A stretch of 57,531 bases of DNA from NCBI GenBank assembly GCA_963934855.1, contig CAWWAC010000009.1, forward strand, positions 1 to 57,531, read 5' to 3'. Shown here one piece after another: positions 36,022-44,641 of this stretch (its first letter is position 1; the number at the start of each line of letters is the position of its first letter). The notes beneath the pieces are model-generated. The model searched no databases, was not told the origin of the DNA, and saw nothing but the letters and a program-made list of their open reading frames with translations. The DNA comes from MAG-120531 sp963934855 (GTDB lineage: Bacteria; Bacteroidota; Bacteroidia; Flavobacteriales; Flavobacteriaceae). The position numbers and the translations under genes were made by a program.

Positions 36022-37305
36022 ATGTCAGACAAAGCACTTTTACAATACCGAGATAAAACTTACGAGTTTCCTGTGATCAAAGGTTCAGAAGATGAATTAG
36101 CCATAGATATTAAGACTTTAAGGGATCAAAGTGGAATGATTACTATAGACCCAGGTTTTAAAAATACAGGTTCTTGTGAAAGTGCCATCACCTTCTTAGA
36201 TGGTGAAAAGGGGATTTTAAGATACAGAGGCTATTCTATTGAAGATTTAGCAGAAAATGCCACTTTTATAGAGGTTATATATCTTCTTATATTTGGAAAA
36301 CTCCCTACCAAAGATACTCTAGAGAAATTCCATAGTGACATAAAAGCAGAGTCAATTGTAGATGAAGATGTGAAGAAAATCTTAGATGGTTTTCCAAAAT
36401 CTGCTCATCCTATGGGTGTATTAGCCTCACTTACAAGTGCCTTAATTTCTTTTAATCCCAGCTCTGTCAATGTGACGTCTGAAAAAGAAATGTACGCAGC
36501 TATAGTGAGGATAATAGCTAAGTTTCCAGTTTTAGTTGCTTGGACTCTGCGCAAGAAAAAAGGTTTGCCTTTAGATTACGGAGATGATAGCTTGGGCTAT
36601 GTAGAAAACATTCATAAAATGATGTTTAAAAAACCCAATCAAGAGTATAAAACGAATAAAGTTATTATAGATGCCTTAGATAAATTATTTATTCTTCACG
36701 CAGATCACGAGCAAAACTGCTCTACTTCTACGGTCAGAATAGTAGGTTCATCACAGGCAGGTTTATTTGCTTCATTATCTTCAGGAATTTCTGCCTTATG
36801 GGGTCCACTTCACGGAGGTGCCAATCAAGCAGTTTTAGAAATGCTAGAGGCTATAGAGGCAGATGGAGGGGATACTAAAAAGTTTATGGCTAAAGCCAAA
36901 GATAAAGATGATCCATTTAGACTCATGGGCTTTGGACACCGCGTATACAAAAATTTTGATCCAAGGGCTAAGATTATTAAAAAAGCGGCAGACGAAGTAT
37001 TAAATGATTTAGGAATTGATGATCCAATTTTAGCCATTGCTAAGGCCTTAGAAAAAGAAGCTTTAGAAGACTCTTACTTTGTTGATAGGAAACTATATCC
37101 AAATGTAGATTTCTATTCTGGTATTATTTACAGAGCGCTAGGCATACCTACGGAAATGTTTACAGTCATGTTTGCACTTGGGCGTTTGCCAGGATGGATT
37201 GCACAGTGGAAAGAAATGAGAGAGAATAAAGAGCCTATTGGAAGACCAAGACAGGTTTATATAGGAGAGAACTTGAGACCATTTGTTGCCATAGAAAACA
37301 GGTAA
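36022..37305 (+). CDS. gltA: Citrate synthase (type II)
   Basis: Citrate synthase (427 aa) condenses acetyl-CoA and oxaloacetate at the entry of the TCA cycle. Active-site regions are all visible: LHADHEQNCSTSTVR, GPLHGGANQAVLEML, MGFGHRVYKNFDPR and the Asp in NVDFYSGIIYRALGIP. The N-terminal extension (about 60 residues, ending in IDPGFKNTGSCESAITFLDG) matches the hexameric, NADH-type length class. Single-gene unit with promoter and terminator. Confidence 0.98.
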   Translation: MSDKALLQYRDKTYEFPVIKGSEDELAIDIKTLRDQSGMITIDPGFKNTGSCESAITFLDGEKGILRYRGYSIEDLAENATFIEVIYLLIFGKLPTKDTLEKFHSDIKAESIVDEDVKKILDGFPKSAHPMGVLASLTSALISFNPSSVNVTSEKEMYAAIVRIIAKFPVLVAWTLRKKKGLPLDYGDDSLGYVENIHKMMFKKPNQEYKTNKVIIDALDKLFILHADHEQNCSTSTVRIVGSSQAGLFASLSSGISALWGPLHGGANQAVLEMLEAIEADGGDTKKFMAKAKDKDDPFRLMGFGHRVYKNFDPRAKIIKKAADEVLNDLGIDDPILAIAKALEKEALEDSYFVDRKLYPNVDFYSGIIYRALGIPTEMFTVMFALGRLPGWIAQWKEMRENKEPIGRPRQVYIGENLRPFVAIENR

Positions 37306-37327
37306 TATTAAACTATATTATTAGAGT

Positions 37328-37360
37328 AAGCCTTGTTGTATATTGCACAAGGCTTTTTTT
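37328..37360 (+). terminator. Terminator after gltA, ending at the next start codon
   Basis: AGCCTTGT (37329-37336) and ACAAGGCT (37347-37354) pair, followed by a T run ending at 37360. The next gene's ATG is at 37365, so the hairpin occupies its whole ribosome-binding region. Confidence 0.85.
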
Positions 37361-37364
37361 ATGA

Positions 37365-38291
37365 ATGAACTATATGATCTTAAAACTACACATTACAAAC
37401 GAGACGGCTCCCTTAAAAGCAGTACTGCTTGGCACAGCAAAGAACAACGGGCCAAAGCCCACTTTAGAACAAGCTTATGACCCCAAATCTAAGGAGCATA
37501 TAAAGGCAGGCACTTACCCAGAGGAAAGTGACATGGTTTTAGAAATGGAAGGTTTTGCGAGTGTTTTAGAAAAACACCAGGTGAGGGTTTATAGACCAGA
37601 CAATTTAGTAGATTGTAATCAGATTTTTTCTAGAGACATTGCCTTTGTTATAGATGATTTCTTTATTAAATCTAATATTCTTCCAGATAGAGAAGTTGAA
37701 TTCACAGCTATTGAATACCTTATAAAACAGATGGACCCATCCAAAGTGATTTATCCACCTGCAGAAGTTCATGTAGAAGGAGGTGACGTCATGCCTTGGA
37801 ATGACCATATTTTTATCGGTACTTATACCCAGCCAGATTACGCTTCTTATATTACCGCTAGAACCAACCAAGAAGCTGTAGATTTTCTAACCACTATGTT
37901 TCCTCACAAGCAAGTAAAAGCTTTTGAGCTTAAAAAATCTAACACGAACCCAAAAGAGAATGCGCTACATTTAGATTGCTGTTTCCAACCTGTAGGATTA
38001 AATTTAGCTATACTACATCCAGAAGGATTTTTAATAAGGGAAGAATACGAGTGGTTAAGAGATTTTTTTGGAAAAGATCAAGTTTTTGAAATCACAAAAG
38101 AGGAAATGTACCAGATGTACTCTAATATTTTTTCAATTTCACCTAATGTGGTAGTATCTGACGTTAGATTTACTAGACTCAATAATTGGCTTTCTGCCCG
38201 TGGAATTCTAGTAGAGCCAATTAAATACAAAGAAATTGCCAAACAAGAAGGATTGCTTAGGTGCAGTACTTTGCCATTAATAAGAGGATAG
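37365..38291 (+). CDS. Amidinotransferase / dimethylargininase-like guanidino-modifying enzyme
   Basis: A 308-aa member of the guanidino-group-modifying (pentein) superfamily, which acts on arginine-like substrates through a Cys-His-acid site. Seen: FSRDIAFVIDD, VEGGDVMPW (138-141 EGGD), HLDCCFQPVG (His 202, Asp 204) and the C-terminal Cys 300 in LLRCSTLPLIRG. Arginine deiminase, DDAH or amidinotransferase activity cannot be told apart by eye. The start could also be three codons later. It is followed after 2 bases by a second member of the superfamily. Confidence 0.8.
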   Translation: MNYMILKLHITNETAPLKAVLLGTAKNNGPKPTLEQAYDPKSKEHIKAGTYPEESDMVLEMEGFASVLEKHQVRVYRPDNLVDCNQIFSRDIAFVIDDFFIKSNILPDREVEFTAIEYLIKQMDPSKVIYPPAEVHVEGGDVMPWNDHIFIGTYTQPDYASYITARTNQEAVDFLTTMFPHKQVKAFELKKSNTNPKENALHLDCCFQPVGLNLAILHPEGFLIREEYEWLRDFFGKDQVFEITKEEMYQMYSNIFSISPNVVVSDVRFTRLNNWLSARGILVEPIKYKEIAKQEGLLRCSTLPLIRG

Positions 38292-38293
38292 AT

Positions 38294-39223
38294 ATGCAAC
38301 TTACCCAGCACATTTTAATGATTAGACCAGCTCAATTTAGAATGAATGAGCAAACGGTAATTAATAATTATTTTCAGATATCGCCGGCTTTGCCGCCAGC
38401 TGATGTCATAAATAAAGCACAAGAAGAATTTGATAACTTTGTTGACGTTCTTATGGCTAAAGGCGTGCAGGTTACTGTAGTTCAAGACACAGAAGATCCA
38501 GACACTCCGGACGCACTTTTTCCAAATAATTGGGTGTCTTTTCACGCAGACGGCACAGTGGCTTTGTACCCTATGTTTGCAGAAAACAGGCGCCTAGAAC
38601 GCAGAGAAGCTATTCTAGAACTTTTAGAAGAAGGAGGGTTTATTATTGATCAGGTCATGGATTATACCACCGCAGAAGACGCGGGTATTTTTTTAGAAGG
38701 TACTGGCAGTCTAATCCTAGATAGGGTTCACAACAAGGCCTATTGTGCTTTATCTACAAGGGCAGATGAAGAATTATTTATAGAGTTCTGTGAAGACTTT
38801 GAATATACACCTGTTATTTTTAAGGCCTTCCAAACCGTAGGTCAAAAAAGACTCTCCATTTACCACACCAATGTAATGATGTGCTTGGCAGAAAGCTTTG
38901 CTGTTATTTGTTTGGACAGTATAGACAATACCAAAGAGCGCAAGGCGGTACTGGCACACTTAAAAGAAGACGGAAAAGAAATTATAGCTATTTCAGAGGA
39001 TCAAATGCATCATTTTGCAGGCAATATGTTACAGGTCTTAGGAGACAACAATACGCCTTATTTGGTGATGAGTACATCTGCCTTTAAGAGTTTAAATTCT
39101 AATCAGTTAGTTAAGATAGCTCAGCATTGTGAGATCATTCACTCAGATTTACACACTATTGAAACTGCTGGTGGTGGAAGCGCCCGCTGTATGATGGCAG
39201 AGGTTTTCTTACCCAGGATATAA
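38294..39223 (+). CDS. ctlX: CtlX-like citrulline/arginine-utilisation hydrolase
   Basis: A 309-aa protein of the same pentein superfamily but a different branch. Motifs are FPNNWVSFH (76-84), EGTGSLILD (135 on), IYHTNVMMC (His 191) and GGGSARCMMAEVFLP with the likely nucleophile Cys 299, as in the citrulline utilisation hydrolase CtlX. The usual start is MQLTQHILMIRPAQF at 38294; an extension upstream overlaps the previous gene. Substrate is inferred from family only. Confidence 0.8.
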   Translation: MQLTQHILMIRPAQFRMNEQTVINNYFQISPALPPADVINKAQEEFDNFVDVLMAKGVQVTVVQDTEDPDTPDALFPNNWVSFHADGTVALYPMFAENRRLERREAILELLEEGGFIIDQVMDYTTAEDAGIFLEGTGSLILDRVHNKAYCALSTRADEELFIEFCEDFEYTPVIFKAFQTVGQKRLSIYHTNVMMCLAESFAVICLDSIDNTKERKAVLAHLKEDGKEIIAISEDQMHHFAGNMLQVLGDNNTPYLVMSTSAFKSLNSNQLVKIAQHCEIIHSDLHTIETAGGGSARCMMAEVFLPRI

Positions 39224-39277
39224 GGAGCTAGGCTCTTTTAAATATCAGCCTTTAGTTTCTTAGGGTACTTATAAACG

Positions 39278-39694
39278 TTATGAGGCTGTGGGGTCATAGG
39301 TAGCTTTATAGTCTAAAACTTCCTTGAAAAACTTTTGTATGGCTTTAGTGTCTGACTTTACTTTTATAAAGTATTGATCCATATAAATACTGTATTGAGC
39401 TATATCTCCTTTAAATAGGATAAGTTTATAGTAAGGAATAATAAGCCCATAAGTTTCTAAAAGAGACCTAAACCTAATAATAATCCCTTTTGGCCTTAGT
39501 TCAATAGAGCAACTATCTGTATTGTGGTCTAAGCAAAGTAAATTATTGATGGTCAAACTACTAGACATAATTTGCATTTTGGGAGATCCAATGCCTCTCA
39601 TTTTAATTCTTTCTTTAAAAGAGTATGAGGGTCCCACAAGTGCATTAATTTTTTCTACTTGCTTGGGGTTGTTATAGGAGACGTTTGCCAGCAT
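39278..39694 (-). CDS. Conserved-looking hypothetical protein
   Basis: A 138-aa soluble protein, not recognised. No signal peptide or membrane segment; mostly alternating beta-like sequence (IELRPKGIIIRFRSLL, YGLIIPYYKLILFKG, YSIYMDQYFIKVK) and then a helix (KAIQKFFKEVLDY). The pattern hints at a PH-like fold, which I cannot confirm. It lies convergent to ctlX and divergent from argS. Length and codon use support a real gene. Confidence 0.6.
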   Translation of the reverse strand: MLANVSYNNPKQVEKINALVGPSYSFKERIKMRGIGSPKMQIMSSSLTINNLLCLDHNTDSCSIELRPKGIIIRFRSLLETYGLIIPYYKLILFKGDIAQYSIYMDQYFIKVKSDTKAIQKFFKEVLDYKATYDPTAS

Positions 39695-39778
39695 TTTTTT
39701 ATTTAAAGGTAGTGATTTGTGACTTTTTTACAAAGGATCTTAATTTAATCCCTAGGGGAGATATTGAGAATAAAATCT

Positions 39779-39786
39779 TAATTTTG
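39779..39786 (+). promoter_or_regulatory. -7 box (TAATTTTG) of argS
   Basis: Exact TAnnTTTG match 21 bases before the argS ATG. No -33 element at the expected distance that I can point to. Confidence 0.5.
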
Positions 39787-39807
39787 CACCCTTATAAGTA
39801 AGAGACT

Positions 39808-41595
39808 ATGAATATTTCAGAGAAAATTGAACAATCAGTCATAAAAGGGGCATTTGAAAGCTATGGCGTGCAATTGGCCAAGGTAGAGTTTGTTCCTACA
39901 AGGAAGGATTTTGAAGGAGATACTACCGTAGTTGTTTTTTCTATGCTAAAGCTTATAAAAGACAATCCAGAGCAAATTGGACAAACCTTAGGTCAGTACC
40001 TAGTGGACGCCCTTGAAGAGATAAAGTCATTTAACGTGGTAAAGGGATTTTTGAATATCAGTTTTACAGATGCTTATTTTTTGCACACATTTACGACTAC
40101 CTATACTCAGACCCATTTTGGGTTTGCTACTCCTAATAGCAAAGAAGCAGTGGTGGTGGAGTACTCTTCTCCCAACACTAATAAGCCACTACATTTGGGG
40201 CATGTGAGAAATAATTTGTTAGGCTATGCGGTAGCTAAAATTTTAGAGGCATCTGGAAGAAAAGTATATAAGACTCAAATTATTAATGACCGAGGTATTC
40301 ATATTTGTAAGAGTATGTTGGCTTGGAAAAAATTTGGAAATAAAGAAACGCCAGAATCTACAGGGCTTAAAGGAGATAGTTTAGTTGGTAAATACTATGT
40401 GGCTTTTGACAAAGTGTACAAAGAAGAAATTTCTGCTATGCTAGCTCAGGGAATTTCGTTGGAAACTGCAGAAAAAGAAGCGCCAATCTTAATGGAAGCT
40501 CAAAAAATGTTGAGGCTATGGGAGTCTGGTGACCCAGAAACAGTGTCTCTTTGGAAGACAATGAACGCTTGGGTATATAAAGGTTTTGAAGAAACGTATA
40601 AACGCTTAGGAGTTAGTTTTGACAGTTATTATTATGAAAGTGACACCTATTTGTTAGGAAAAGACGTGGTTGCTCAAGGCATTGAAAATGGCGTATTCTT
40701 TAAAAGAGAGGATGGTAGTGTCTGGATAGATCTCACAGATGACGGATTGGATGAGAAAATTGTACTGCGTTCAGATGGCACTGCAGTCTATATGACTCAA
40801 GATATTGGAACAGCTATTCAAAGGGTAGCAGATTTTCCAGATGTAAGCGGAATGGTTTACACAGTAGGTAATGAGCAAGATTATCATTTTAAGGTTCTTT
40901 TTCTAATTCTTAAAAAATTAGGATTTTCATGGGCTCAGCAACTTTTTCATTTAAGCTATGGCATGGTAGATTTGCCTAGTGGTAAAATGAAGAGCAGAGA
41001 GGGAACGGTGGTAGACGCAGATGATCTTATTACAGAAATGGCTGATACTGCAGCTTCTATTTCTGAGGACTTAGGAAAATTAACAGGCTATACAACGGCT
41101 GAAAAACAATCCTTATTTCAAATGATTGGCTTGGGCGCCTTAAAGTATTATATTCTTAAAGTAGACCCTAAGAAACGCATTTTATTTGACCCTAAAGAGT
41201 CAGTAGATTTTCAAGGAAATACGGGGCCTTTTATACAGTACACTTATGCTAGAATTCAATCTATATTACGAAAGGCCAATTTTGACACTAGTTTAATTCC
41301 TTCTTTTGATGGAGAAGAATCTTTCTTGCATGAAAAAGAAGTAGCCTTATTAAAACAATTGTTTTTATTTCCAGAAACGGTGCAATTGGCCGCTCAAAAT
41401 TACAGTCCAGCACTGATCGCAAACTACACCTATGATTTAGTGAAAGAGTTCAATAGTTTTTACCAAAATGTCTCAATTTTGGGAGAGTCTAACGAAGACT
41501 TAAAAATATTTAGAGTAGCACTTTCTAAAAAAGTGGCTCAGGTTATCCAGGACAGTTTTGGGCTTCTTGGGATTGAAGTTCCTGAGCGTATGTAA
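39808..41595 (+). CDS. argS: Arginyl-tRNA synthetase
   Basis: ArgRS (595 aa) charges tRNA-Arg; a class I enzyme. The N-terminal Add1 domain is present, then EYSSPNTNKPLHLGHVRNN with the HIGH motif as HLGH (129-132). The KMSKS counterpart is KMKSR (393-397). The DALR anticodon-binding C-terminus ends LLGIEVPERM. Monocistronic, with its own terminator. Confidence 0.98.
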   Translation: MNISEKIEQSVIKGAFESYGVQLAKVEFVPTRKDFEGDTTVVVFSMLKLIKDNPEQIGQTLGQYLVDALEEIKSFNVVKGFLNISFTDAYFLHTFTTTYTQTHFGFATPNSKEAVVVEYSSPNTNKPLHLGHVRNNLLGYAVAKILEASGRKVYKTQIINDRGIHICKSMLAWKKFGNKETPESTGLKGDSLVGKYYVAFDKVYKEEISAMLAQGISLETAEKEAPILMEAQKMLRLWESGDPETVSLWKTMNAWVYKGFEETYKRLGVSFDSYYYESDTYLLGKDVVAQGIENGVFFKREDGSVWIDLTDDGLDEKIVLRSDGTAVYMTQDIGTAIQRVADFPDVSGMVYTVGNEQDYHFKVLFLILKKLGFSWAQQLFHLSYGMVDLPSGKMKSREGTVVDADDLITEMADTAASISEDLGKLTGYTTAEKQSLFQMIGLGALKYYILKVDPKKRILFDPKESVDFQGNTGPFIQYTYARIQSILRKANFDTSLIPSFDGEESFLHEKEVALLKQLFLFPETVQLAAQNYSPALIANYTYDLVKEFNSFYQNVSILGESNEDLKIFRVALSKKVAQVIQDSFGLLGIEVPERM

Positions 41596-41620
41596 TATAT
41601 TTAGATTGTTTATTTAAGCT

Positions 41621-41650
41621 AAAAAAAGGCGGCCTATGGCCGCCTTTTAA
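41621..41650. terminator. Terminator after argS
   Basis: AAAAGGCGGCC and GGCCGCCTTTT pair around TAT (41624-41648), 29 bases after the argS stop; A and T flanks make it bidirectional. Confidence 0.92.
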
Positions 41651-41680
41651 TATTTAATTAATAAGTTTTTCGGTTATTCA

Positions 41681-41730
41681 TTATGATTTAGCTACTACCA
41701 AATCATAAAATAAGAAGTTTTTAAAAATAT
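41681..41730 (-). pseudogene. Possible remnant of a rhodopsin gene 3' end
   Basis: Minus-strand sequence reading FYDLVVAKS-stop resembles the proteorhodopsin tail IYGLAVAKSE-stop. At DNA level 41685-41709 matches 42854-42878 at about 21 of 25 bases, 12 of them consecutive. The upstream minus-strand frame is open for about 31 codons but does not otherwise look like a rhodopsin. The match is short and could be chance. The rest of the 386-base gap between argS and the next gene (41596-41981) is very A/T-rich and shows nothing else clear. Confidence 0.3.
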
Positions 41731-41981
41731 TGATGCTTATGATTTTTCGATTTTCCTCAGTAGCATTATAAAAAAGTTATTAACAGAACTACATGTAACA
41801 TTTATCATATAATTAATTAAAACTCTCTGACCCCTAATGAATACAGTAAATTAAATTTATAATAAGTAATTATGTTTAACCTTATTGTATTCTTAATTCA
41901 TTTCTTAATTTATTAGAATAAATCAATATTTTGTATATTTATTTAATAAAAAATCATTAACAAATTTAATAACTTTAATTT

Positions 41982-42758
41982 ATGGACAAAATTTTAGACC
42001 AAGTGCTTGATCTTCCGAAAATGATTAACACTAAATTACCATTGAATAATTTTAATTCAATGGTCGATGATTCAGACCAAGTTATTGCTAAATGGGCTGG
42101 TAAGTTTTACATTGTTTCTGCCTTAGTTGTTCTAATAACCACAATAATTGCGGTTCTTTCTCCTATTTGGAGCGGTGGAATGGGTGAGGGTATTGGTATT
42201 TTAGAAAATGCAATTTCTATGCTTATATGGGTATATGCTGCTTTTCCTATTACCCATGTAATTAGAGTAGCTGGTGATGGATTAGCGAAGTCAAAAAGCG
42301 GAATAGTAGATTTTGTGTTTAGAGATTTTATTGTGGCAAACATTAAAGTTATTGGTCACGTTACAGCATTAATTGCCTTATTTGGAGCTTTTTGTGTAAC
42401 ATTATCTTGGGCTACTTCTTTGAACTTTTCAACAAGCTTAGCAACAGATTGGATTGATAATATTAGCTATGCTTATACATTACCTATGGCTGCTACAGTA
42501 GAACTAACTAATGCGTTACATTTAGAGTTTATTGGCAACATTTTATCAAATGATTGGTCCAATTGGGATCCTACTATGTCTACGGGCAGTGCATGGAGCT
42601 TAAATGGTTTTTATTCTGTTTTATGGGAATATGTAGGAGTATTAGTTATATTAGCTAAGCTATATGTTGCCTTAGCAATATATCATTTTTTCTATGGTAT
42701 TATCAGTAGTTTAGTGAAATGGATTAAAAGCCCATATTTACCTTTTAGAGCTAAATAA
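41982..42758 (+). CDS. Four-helix membrane protein of unknown function next to proteorhodopsin
   Basis: A 258-aa protein that I do not recognise. The N-terminal 40 residues are soluble. Four hydrophobic helices lie at about 42-63, 72-95, 122-144 and 212-241. A roughly 65-residue polar loop rich in Trp, Asp and Ser lies between helices 3 and 4, and the tail is basic (KWIKSPYLPFRAK). No signal peptide or known motif. It has its own terminator and faces the proteorhodopsin gene tail to tail. A link to light-driven energetics is suggested only by position. Confidence 0.75.
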   Translation: MDKILDQVLDLPKMINTKLPLNNFNSMVDDSDQVIAKWAGKFYIVSALVVLITTIIAVLSPIWSGGMGEGIGILENAISMLIWVYAAFPITHVIRVAGDGLAKSKSGIVDFVFRDFIVANIKVIGHVTALIALFGAFCVTLSWATSLNFSTSLATDWIDNISYAYTLPMAATVELTNALHLEFIGNILSNDWSNWDPTMSTGSAWSLNGFYSVLWEYVGVLVILAKLYVALAIYHFFYGIISSLVKWIKSPYLPFRAK

Positions 42759-42779
42759 TCTGTAGTTTAACATATTAAA

Positions 42780-42812
42780 AAAAGCGCGATTTTAATCGCG
42801 CTTTTATTTTTT
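42780..42812. terminator. Bidirectional terminator between the membrane protein and proteorhodopsin genes
   Basis: AAAAGCGCGAT (42780-42790) and ATCGCGCTTTT (42795-42805) pair around four bases, with A and T flanks. It serves both convergent genes. Confidence 0.92.
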
Positions 42813-42846
42813 ATTAAATTTTATTTTAGTAAAAATTCAATGTTAA

Positions 42847-43569
42847 TTATTCAGATTTAGCTACTGCTAAACCGTAAATAACCAATCCAAATCCAATTTT
42901 ATTTACGGCATCTCCAATGTTATAAATAACATCTAGGTCTAATCCACCAAACAACCCTGAATACCATCCTGGAGTTCCAGCCATGTAACCAATAGGATAA
43001 ATAGCCCATCCTACTAGCACAAACCAGCATAGTGTTTTGTGAGCGCTTAACACAGCTCCTCCAGCACTTTCTGCCAATTTCTTAGCTTGTCCAAACCAAA
43101 TGTCATAAACTATCACAAAATAAGCTGCTCCTGAAATGAATCCCCATATTTGAGCCATATCTCTGTCTATTGCCTCGCCAATGTAACCAGTTACAAGCAT
43201 TACAACAGATAAAAATATTAAACGCCACATTAATGATTTTTTGGCACCTGCAACTTTTAGAATCAAATAGAATTCCACACACATCAATGGAACAGTTAGA
43301 ATCCAGTCTACATATCTAAAGAATGTAGGTGATTCTCCAAATTCTGCCCAATAGTCTCTCATGTACCAGTAGTGAACTGCGGCAATGAAAGTAATAAGTC
43401 CAGAAACTAAAATAGAAGTTCTCCATTTTTTATCAAATCCATTCATGGATAAGAAGAAAAACGCAGACGCAGCCATCATAGCCATACATCCAACAAAGAA
43501 AGTAAAGCCAACGTAATCATCAGTTGCCATTTGGGCAGCTAAGGGGAAAGAAGCTAAAAAATTTTGCAT
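42847..43569 (-). CDS. Proteorhodopsin, light-driven proton pump
   Basis: A 240-aa seven-helix retinal protein. Helix C reads RYVDWILTVPLMCVEFYLIL, giving the proton-pump triad Asp 88, Thr 92 and Glu 99. The partner His 66 (AAVHYWYM) and the retinal Schiff-base Lys 224 (DAVNKIGFGLVIYG) are present. The spectral-tuning site matching residue 105 of the first described proteorhodopsin is Met 96, as in green-absorbing flavobacterial pumps. It should export protons in light and add to proton motive force. The divergent blh gene supplies retinal. Confidence 0.97.
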   Translation of the reverse strand: MQNFLASFPLAAQMATDDYVGFTFFVGCMAMMAASAFFFLSMNGFDKKWRTSILVSGLITFIAAVHYWYMRDYWAEFGESPTFFRYVDWILTVPLMCVEFYLILKVAGAKKSLMWRLIFLSVVMLVTGYIGEAIDRDMAQIWGFISGAAYFVIVYDIWFGQAKKLAESAGGAVLSAHKTLCWFVLVGWAIYPIGYMAGTPGWYSGLFGGLDLDVIYNIGDAVNKIGFGLVIYGLAVAKSE

Positions 43570-43663
43570 AATAATTTGATTTTAGGTTAATACTGTTTAA
43601 TATATTTTTAATAAATTTAAACAAAAATATAATATAAAAAATATATTATAAATAATATTTCAA

Positions 43664-43671
43664 TAAATTTG
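43664..43671 (+). promoter_or_regulatory. -7 box (TAAATTTG) of blh
   Basis: Exact TAnnTTTG match 19 bases before the TTG start of blh, in the 121-base A/T-rich gap shared with the divergent proteorhodopsin gene. No -33 TTTG upstream, so an activator or alternative sigma factor could be involved. Confidence 0.45.
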
Positions 43672-43690
43672 GTCATTAATTTCTAACATA

Positions 43691-44569
43691 TTGAAAAATA
43701 TACAGTTAATATTGACTTTTTTTACCCTATGGTTATCCATTTTTTTTGATCAGATACTTGAGGATTACACTGCTTATTTTTCTATTCTTACGCTAGGTAT
43801 TCTTCATGGCGCAAACGATATTGGTATAGGTAAAAAGACACTTAATCAAAAAGGTTTTTTTTCAAGTAAATGGTTTTTACTTGTTACATATGTGAGTAGT
43901 ATTATTTTGGTTGCGGTATTGTTATACGGAATACCAGGAATTACCTTAGCCCTTTTTATTTTATTGAGTGCTTTTCATTTTGGAGAACAGCATTGGAATT
44001 CTTTAATACTAAAACAAGATATCTTTATTAAAGCTTTCATGATGTTATATGGACTTTTAATTTTTTCATTGCTGTTTAGGGCTCACAGTGAATTAGTAAT
44101 TAAAATTATTAGAGATATTACTTCTATATCCATTACAGAGAAGTTTTTGGATGGATTGTTTTTGTTGAGTTTGGTGGGTTCCATCCTTACATATATATTT
44201 AAATTAAGATATGAGTTTAAATCATCTTTTGCTTTTGAGCAACTATTTTACTTGCTTATTTTCTATGTAGTTTTTAATAGTACTACACTATTGTGGGCTT
44301 TTGCTATTTATTTCATTTTTTGGCACTCTCTGCCCTCCCTCTTAGATCAGATGTTTTTTTTGTATGGAAACAGAAGTTTTAGCGCTTTCTTAAAGTTTTT
44401 AAAGGCTAGTTATTTATATTGGTTTTTGGCAGTTATTTCATTGGTGCTTTACTATTTTGTATTACAAAAGTACTTAGTACTTGAGCTCTCTATGTTTTTT
44501 GCTTTTTTAACGGCACTTACCATCCCACACATTTTTCTTATGTACTTTTTAAAAAATTCTAAAGACTAA
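43691..44569 (+). CDS. blh: Brp/Blh-type beta-carotene 15,15'-dioxygenase
   Basis: A 292-aa multi-pass membrane enzyme that cleaves beta-carotene into two retinals, the chromophore of the neighbouring proteorhodopsin. Family motifs are GILHGANDIGIG (His 39), SAFHFGEQHW (His 96, Glu 99, His 101), IFWHSLPSLLDQM and a late IPHIFLMYF. About eight hydrophobic segments. The start appears to be TTG, since no in-frame ATG lies nearby. Carotenoid synthesis genes are not in the window. Confidence 0.9.
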   Translation: MKNIQLILTFFTLWLSIFFDQILEDYTAYFSILTLGILHGANDIGIGKKTLNQKGFFSSKWFLLVTYVSSIILVAVLLYGIPGITLALFILLSAFHFGEQHWNSLILKQDIFIKAFMMLYGLLIFSLLFRAHSELVIKIIRDITSISITEKFLDGLFLLSLVGSILTYIFKLRYEFKSSFAFEQLFYLLIFYVVFNSTTLLWAFAIYFIFWHSLPSLLDQMFFLYGNRSFSAFLKFLKASYLYWFLAVISLVLYYFVLQKYLVLELSMFFAFLTALTIPHIFLMYFLKNSKD

Positions 44570-44613
44570 GTCTTTTATTTATAAACAACACACCATTTTC
44601 TCCTTTGAATTCT

Positions 44614-44621
44614 TAAATTTG
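44614..44621 (+). promoter_or_regulatory. -7 box (TAAATTTG) of ffh
   Basis: Exact TAnnTTTG match 20 bases before the ffh ATG; no well-spaced -33 element seen. Confidence 0.45.
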
Positions 44622-44641
44622 CAGCTTAATATAATGAGCCT

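Noticed and set aside
39224..39277. GAGC/GCTC hairpin after ctlX as a terminator
   Set aside because: Only four base pairs and a short T run; too weak to call.
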